Assembly (NCBI RefSeq): GCF_000711695.1
Contig: NW_013547021.1
Coordinates: forward strand, 310,001-374,000
DNA: 64,000 nt
Direction of reading: 5' to 3'
Origin: Tilletiaria anomala UBC 951
Taxonomy: Eukaryota; Basidiomycota; Exobasidiomycetes; Georgefischeriales; Tilletiariaceae
Below, piece after piece: positions 58,531-64,000 of this stretch. Below the pieces are notes generated by a model that was not told where the DNA came from, made no database searches, and saw only the letters and a program-made list of their open reading frames with translations. The translations under genes and the position numbers were made by a program. The stretch's first letter is position 1. Each line of letters opens with the position of its first letter.

Positions 58531-59206
58531 CAGCCCTGCGAAGAGGCGCATTGGCGGAACCATGAGGCGAATTGCAGAACTGAACGAGCCTTGCGCTTAG
58601 TAATTGTATCCCGTGGCATGATGGCCAGTGATCATGTAAGGACTCCTCCATAAGGCTCCGCTCTCTGCCCTCCACAAACCCACTATCCAGGATCCAAGGT
58701 TCTACACGCGAGACCTGCTTGGGTGCGCTTCCTTTGTCATATCTGAGCTCGCTAGAGGACGCAGGCCGCTGGGTACAGAGGTTTGCTGCAGCTCTCAGTT
58801 GCCTTGCATATGACCCTGTCGGCATGGCATGGGAGGGGCCCCGCAGTCCTCGTCCCTTCCGCCGGTCTGCGCATACCCATCAGAAGGCTCTCGGGTGCAC
58901 ATTTGCGCAGGCTGCCTTGCGTCGTACTCAGTGCTGATGCACTATGTATTGTTTACCAATGCTCACCCTGATCTGGAAGCCTGGGGCAAATTTTATGGAG
59001 TCGCAGTGTTGCTCCACTTTCATTGCCAAGATCAAACGGCCGCGGCTCAACTAACTACCTTGGTGAGGGCTTGCCACTTGCCAGCCATGCTTGCTTTACT
59101 TGTGAAGGGAGGCCCACCAAGTCTTCTCCCAATGTCACTAATGTCAGCAGCTGATACTGCGTACGTACCTAGGAAGCGTCCGCGCTCGGAAGGTGACAAT
59201 GCATAA
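58531..59206 (+). pseudogene. Possible relic of a MYND-finger gene
   Basis: The segment CEEAHWRNHEANC (58534-58575) looks like the C-terminal half of a MYND zinc finger (C...HW..H...C), but no first half with the other cysteines precedes it. About 130 bp on, in another frame, DPRFYTRDLLGC is protein-like, and from 58965 to 59206 there is a well-behaved frame (DLEAWGKFYGVAVLLHFHCQ, LVRACHLPAMLALLV) ending in PRKRPRSEGDNA. The pieces cannot be joined by obvious introns without crossing stops. Either an inactivated host gene or a real gene with introns I cannot place; low confidence. Confidence 0.28.
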
Positions 59207-60412
59207 TCTCAGCAGCCTATCGAAGGATTATGCAAGTGTGCATGAAGCCGCCTTGTACTACGTATGCACAGGTATGTACAAACATGAATGTACGCCGCAC
59301 TGTGGACGTGTACGAATGACAAACTAAGTGCGTACATATGTACCAAATTAGACTGTTTCTACATGTGTGTGCAAGGCGTAATTTTCACTGACAAGTGATT
59401 TGCTAAAAATGCAGCCAGGAACTGCCTAGCTATTTCGAACGCTACACACTTATCTGATGCCTGGAGTAGCACATGGCTTGATTATGGTTCCTGGTTGCAA
59501 TATATGTTTCGATATTTGCTTTCGGTCAAGTCCGATACATTTGTTCTTCAACTGTAAGGAGTCAGCCAGTCTGGGAGTTGTACGTAGTAAAGCCACCTTC
59601 CTGCCCTTCGTTGCTGTCGCAGGTGAAACGGTCAAAAGGCGAGCTGATAGCGCTGGTGCTGCACAGTGCCCTGTTTGGCCATTTCGCCGCTTTGAGCGTG
59701 AAGAGTCAACTCCCAAATGCATCTCTCGGTCTGGGTTGTCTATGAAGAGGATGCCCTTAGCTGCACTCTGCGACACTGGCCTGTTGTCACTCAGTATCTG
59801 GTCTGGCATCTGCTTCATTCGTCTGTATGTAAACGGGCTCCACCTGGCTCCTCTCGTCTGCACGCACAGCACTGACCGCATTTAGCCGCAGGTTCCCTCC
59901 TCAAGCTATCGGCTCGCTGTCGTTAGCGAACTGCACAGCACAACACGTCCATATCAATTCATTTAATGATTTGGTGTGTGGCATTTGATAGCGGTCTGCC
60001 GCCGTCAATGGGACAATCAAAGTTGACTCGAATTAAGACAGGTCAGCGCTCGCTTATCGCTCGGTCTCCCGCTGCTTGGCATTTTCGCCTTCCCCACGTC
60101 GCCTGAAGTCCCTGATCGCCTCCCTATCCACCGTCAGTATCGTTCCTGTTGGGTTCTTCGGCGTCGTGTTATCAAGCGATCGCCCATGAGCCTCAGCGAG
60201 CCAATCTTTTGGCGTACGTACGGATATTGCACACATCCCGCGGCTCATTCACCATCCGCAGTGCTGTGCACAGCCCATAGCCAGTGCTCAGCCCTTTTCT
60301 CCCCATCGCTTATCACAGCAAGCCCCCGCGGCCTCCCTGGAAAAAGGACGGACTGCAGAGTCCAACCACAATTGCAGCTTCTTTCGCAATCTTTCCTTGG
60401 AGTATATAGGCA

Positions 60413-60419
60413 TCACTTC
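60413..60419 (+). promoter_or_regulatory. TATA-like box
   Basis: TATATAG about 120 bp upstream of the amino acid permease start codon, followed by a pyrimidine-rich leader. Assigned from position and sequence only. Confidence 0.45.
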
Positions 60420-60534
60420 ACCTCCAGCCCCCGCTTGTCTCATTGTTCTCGACCCTGCATCGCACACCGAGGACGTTCTTGCTTCTCCGCGCGCACATCA
60501 CTCACACGACCTGCAACAACACTTGAGCACAAGC

Positions 60535-62662
60535 ATGGCGACCATCCAATCGCAGCGCCCGTCCTCGAGCGGTGGCGGCTCATCGGATGAGAAGCGCGAC
60601 CTGAAAGCCGAAGGCGCCACGCTCGAGAAGCAAGATGCATTCCAGATTCTGCGCAACAGCGAGAAAGGCATTGGTGCCAATGGCGAACTGGAAGTCAAGC
60701 GAGACCTGAAGCCGCGTCAGATTAGCGTAAGTGCAGTCGCCAAAGACATGCTTTCAGAGACAATCGTTGACGCGTGACAATCTTTTTTACTCGTCTCAGA
60801 TGATTGCCATCGGCGTGAGTGTCGCTCACTCACCAGATCTCCTTGCGTCCGTCCACAGCAAATGTTGACGTGGCCTATTCGCTTTTCCCTTTACCACAGG
60901 GTGCTATCGGCACAGGTCTCGTAATCGGCACTGGTGGCGCTCTAGCCAAGGCCGGCCCAGGATCGCTGTTGATAGGCTATTCATTAATGGGTGCCACATG
61001 TTTCCTCGTCATGTGCGCCTTGGGAGAGATGGCAACATACATGCCCCACAAGCGTGGATTTGCTGGCCATGCCACCCGCTTCGTCGGACAGAGCTTCGGA
61101 TTCGCTACTGGGTGGAAGTGAGTACGCTGTCGTAGCGCTTTCACGTCTTCTCACCACAAGGAATAACTGGGCTAACGAACTTTTTTCTTTTTTTGCTTGT
61201 GCAGCTATCTCTTCAAGTATCTCATGATCTCGCCCAATCAACTCGTCGCATCTGGACTTGGTACGTTAACCCTGAAGCTGGCCGAAATGATCCGCTGTCG
61301 CACTAACATACCATTCTTCCTTATGCCTCGCCATGTGCAGTCATTCAATACTGGCGTCCAGACTTGTCTCCGGCGATCTTCATCTCGGTCTTTATTGTCG
61401 TCATCCTCGGCATCAACTTCCTCGGCGTCAAGGTGTTCGGCGAGGTCGAATTTTGGCTATCCATGATTAAAATCATTACACTCACCGGCCTTATCCTCGC
61501 GGGTCTCATCATCGACCTCGGTGGTTCCCCATCTGGGGACCGCATCGGTTTCCGCTACTGGCAAGGAGGCCGTGCATTCCTTGAGTACAAGTCTAAGGGC
61601 AGCCTTGGACGCTTCCTTGGTTTCTGGAGCGTAATGGTCAACGGCCTGTTCGCGTACATGGGCACCGAACTCGTCGCCATCACTGTTGGCGAAGCTCGCA
61701 ACCCGCGCAAGTCTGTCCCGAAAGCGATTCGAAGCACGTTCTTCCGGATCCTGTTCTTCTACATCTTCGGCGTTGTCATCGTCGGCATGGTCGTCGCGGC
61801 AGACAGCCCCCTACTCTTGACAGCGAACAAGCAGAGGCTCGGCGCCGCAGCCAGTCCGTTTGTCGTTGCCATCAAGGCGGCTAACATCCGTGTGCTGCCT
61901 TCGATCATCAATGCGTGCATCTTGATCTTCACGTGAGTATTGCCCCTGATAAGTCCATTGTATGGAAGAGTTTCAGATGACTGACCTGTGTTCACCCTTT
62001 CTTACTGAAACAGACTTTCGGCCGCCAATTCGGACCAGTACGTCGCCTCACGTACCCTGTACAGTCTTGCCATGGACGGCAACGCGCCTGCCATCTTCAG
62101 ACGCTGCAACAGCATGGGCGTACCATACGTTGCGCTGATCAGCACCGCGCTTTTCATGGCCCTCGCCTACCTCACCCTTTCGGACGGCGGAGCAATCGTC
62201 TTTGGCTACTTTGTCTCGGTCGTCACCATCTTCGGCGGGCTCACGTGGATCTGCATCTTGATCTCGCACATCCAATTCATGAAGGGACTCAAGGCGCAAG
62301 GCATGAGCCGTGACGATTTGCCGTATAAGGCGCCTTTCCAGCCGTACGGGTCTTACATCGCCGTCTTCTTCACCTCGCTCGTCGTCTTTTTCAAAGGCTG
62401 GGACAGCTTCATGCCTGCGTTCCAGTACAAGAGCTTTATCACAAACTACATTGGCTTCCCAATTTTCTTCATCCTCCTCTTCGGCCACATGCTCATCAAA
62501 CACACGTCTTTCATCAAGCCCGCAGACATTGACCTCCTCACGGACGCGCGCGAGTTCAACGAAGAGGATGAGCTGGCTGCCAAAGAGGACGAGGAGCGCG
62601 AGGAGATGATTCGCCGCGCGCCGCTCCACAAGAAGATTTGGTACAAGCTGCAAGATTGGTGA
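60535..62662 (+). CDS. Amino acid permease (APC superfamily, fungal YAT type)
   Basis: Plasma-membrane proton-coupled amino acid transporter. Six exons (60535-60726, 60800-60814, 60900-61117, 61205-61260, 61341-61932, 62014-62662; introns 73-87 nt) give 573 aa. Exon 2 is only 15 nt (MIAIG) and completes the first helix signature RQISMIAIGGAIGTGLVIGT. Further helices: LLIGYSLMGATCFLVMCALGE, FISVFIVVILGINFLGV, MIKIITLTGLILAGLIID, ILFFYIFGVVIVGMVVAAD, LISTALFMALAYLTLS, VVTIFGGLTWICILISHIQF and IGFPIFFILLFGHMLI. FAYMGTELVAITVGEARNPR is the classic APC motif. The acidic N terminus and the C-terminal Glu/Asp-rich tail are cytosolic and contain lysines suited to ubiquitin control. Sequence flavour is closest to Dip5/Agp-type permeases, but substrate range cannot be read from sequence. 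Confidence 0.92.
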
Positions 62663-62816
62663 TCGTTGCAAACATTTTTACTGCACGTCATATTGAGTTC
62701 CCTACTGCTTGTTGTAGAATAGATCTTGCGCATCATGCTCAAGCAATCAAAAGTGTGCGAGGGCACATGAGCTAAAAATTCTGTTGTGCTGAATGTGTAC
62801 CAATGCAGCGCGCGCT

Positions 62817-63516
62817 TCATATATCTTTATCAACCACGGAAACGGCAAATAGACGTGGTTTTCGCTCCTTTCTGCCCCCCGGAGATGTCGAGGGTGACTC
62901 GGCTGGAAAGCATTCCTCGAGCTTGTCTGAGATGAACAGTCCACCGACGCAGCCGGCTGTGAATGCGAATGTAAAAGAATAAGGAGCCGTAGAATACACA
63001 ACGGGATTATTTTTTGTATGTTCTCACCGCCGAAGATAGTCCCAAATGCCATCCTTACTCTCGGTGGCAGTGCTTCAGGCGACAAAAATGTGCCGAAAGA
63101 AGAGTTGTCAGGTTTTATGATGCTCGTGACTTCGTCTTGTACGCTTCCTCACCAAGCCAAGACTGCCATATCGACTTCTTCGTCCCACCCTTTCCGCCTT
63201 CCGGCCCTCCTTCGCCCCCATCAGGACCATGGGAACCAACGCTTTGCGGATGAGACCGAGACGAAAGTGGAGACTGCGGCCGTGGAGGCGCAGGCTTTGA
63301 CATGGGTAGCTGCGGAGAACTGGAGTGGACATGAGACCTACTGGAGAAGGATGATGACGAGCTCGAGGCGCCAGTACGAGATAAATTTGCGAGACGCCTG
63401 TGTATTACGGATGCACGGACTAGTGCTGAGTGGAGGACAGGCTGGCCGCTGTGCAGGATGGGCAGCCGGCTCGGCCCGGCGTGCGAGGCGAGGGCCAAGA
63501 CTAGGGAGGCAGCCAT
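62817..63516 (-). CDS. Small protein, probably mitochondrial inner membrane
   Basis: Three exons (63516-63153, 63072-63028, 62956-62817; introns 80 and 71 nt) give 182 aa with all phases matching. The first 60 residues (MAASLVLALASHAGPSRLPI..., rich in Arg, Ser, Ala and without acidic residues) look like a mitochondrial presequence. A Pro/Gly-rich stretch (GPDGGEGGPEGGKGG) follows. Then splicing joins KKSIWQSWL, ALPPRVRMAFGTIFG and AGCVGGLFISDKLEECFP, making one membrane segment, and the protein ends VSVVDKDI. I do not recognise a family. The exon model rests on splice sites and on the hydrophobic segment being continuous; an unspliced frame would stop after EEAYKTKSRAS. Convergent with the permease (154 bp) and divergent from proteasome alpha-3. 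Confidence 0.55.

Positions 63517-64000
<484 letters not shown>

Larger units (their letters stand above)
57978..60534. other. Intergenic region with decayed coding traces and amino acid permease promoter
   Basis: About 2.6 kb. The left end is the promoter of the MOSC gene. Protein-like traces at 58531-59206 are listed separately. The stretch 59158-59350 is rich in GTACGTAC/GTATGTAC words. The right end (60200-60534) is pyrimidine-rich and has a TATA-like box, as expected for the permease promoter. Other frames, for example 59457-59885, carry no domain. Confidence 0.4.

Overview
The window is a gene-dense piece of a fungal nuclear genome. Genes are split by short introns (mostly 60-100 nt, GT..AG), and the protein set is fungal: ERG5 sterol desaturase, a Zn2Cys6 regulator, acid trehalase, a PalI/SUR7 protein and a HAM1-like protein. 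Architecture and sequence flavour (a S. pombe-like short phosphoglycerate mutase, a SigF-type NTF2-like protein, an expansin-like secreted protein with a Ser/Ala tail) suggest a basidiomycete, probably a smut-type yeast (Ustilaginomycotina). That placement is inference. I see no transposon, virus-like element, rRNA or convincing tRNA.

Layout. 0-9.5 kb: ERG5 (-) and a very long Ran1/Ksp1-type protein kinase (-). 11.5-18.5 kb: a BTG/Tob-domain protein (-) and a HAM1-like protein (-). 20-24 kb: GPM1 (-) flanked by two decayed genes, one CsbD-like (tentative) and one zinc alcohol dehydrogenase (clear). 25-32 kb: a PalI/SUR7 membrane protein (+), then an alpha/beta-hydrolase (-) divergent from a Zn2Cys6 transcription factor (+). 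33-43.6 kb: a compact housekeeping block with a SigF NTF2-like protein (+), RPP1 (-), COX17 (+), THG1 (-), ATG6 (+) and RNR2 (+). 44.6-56 kb: a secretome-rich block with an expansin-like protein (-), RCF1 (+), a GH16 glucanase (-) and GH65 acid trehalase (+). 56-64 kb: a MOSC protein (-), a relic with a MYND-like stretch, an amino acid permease (+), a small putative mitochondrial protein (-) and the first 24 codons of proteasome alpha-3 (+) running off the end.

How the genes work together. Most are unrelated housekeeping functions: sterols, glycolysis, dNTP synthesis, translation, autophagy, respiration and proteasome. COX17 and RCF1 both serve cytochrome c oxidase. The glucanase, acid trehalase and expansin-like protein all act outside the cell on wall or storage carbohydrate. 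The esterase and the Zn2Cys6 factor share a divergent 1-kb promoter region and could be a regulator-target pair.

Exon structures were read by eye from splice consensus, reading frame and family alignment from memory; nearly all joins preserve frame. I see no obvious unknown multi-gene system. The most unusual items are the fungal BTG/Tob protein, the ACGCGT cluster around RNR2 that continues into its first intron, and the 8-15 nt micro-exons in several genes.
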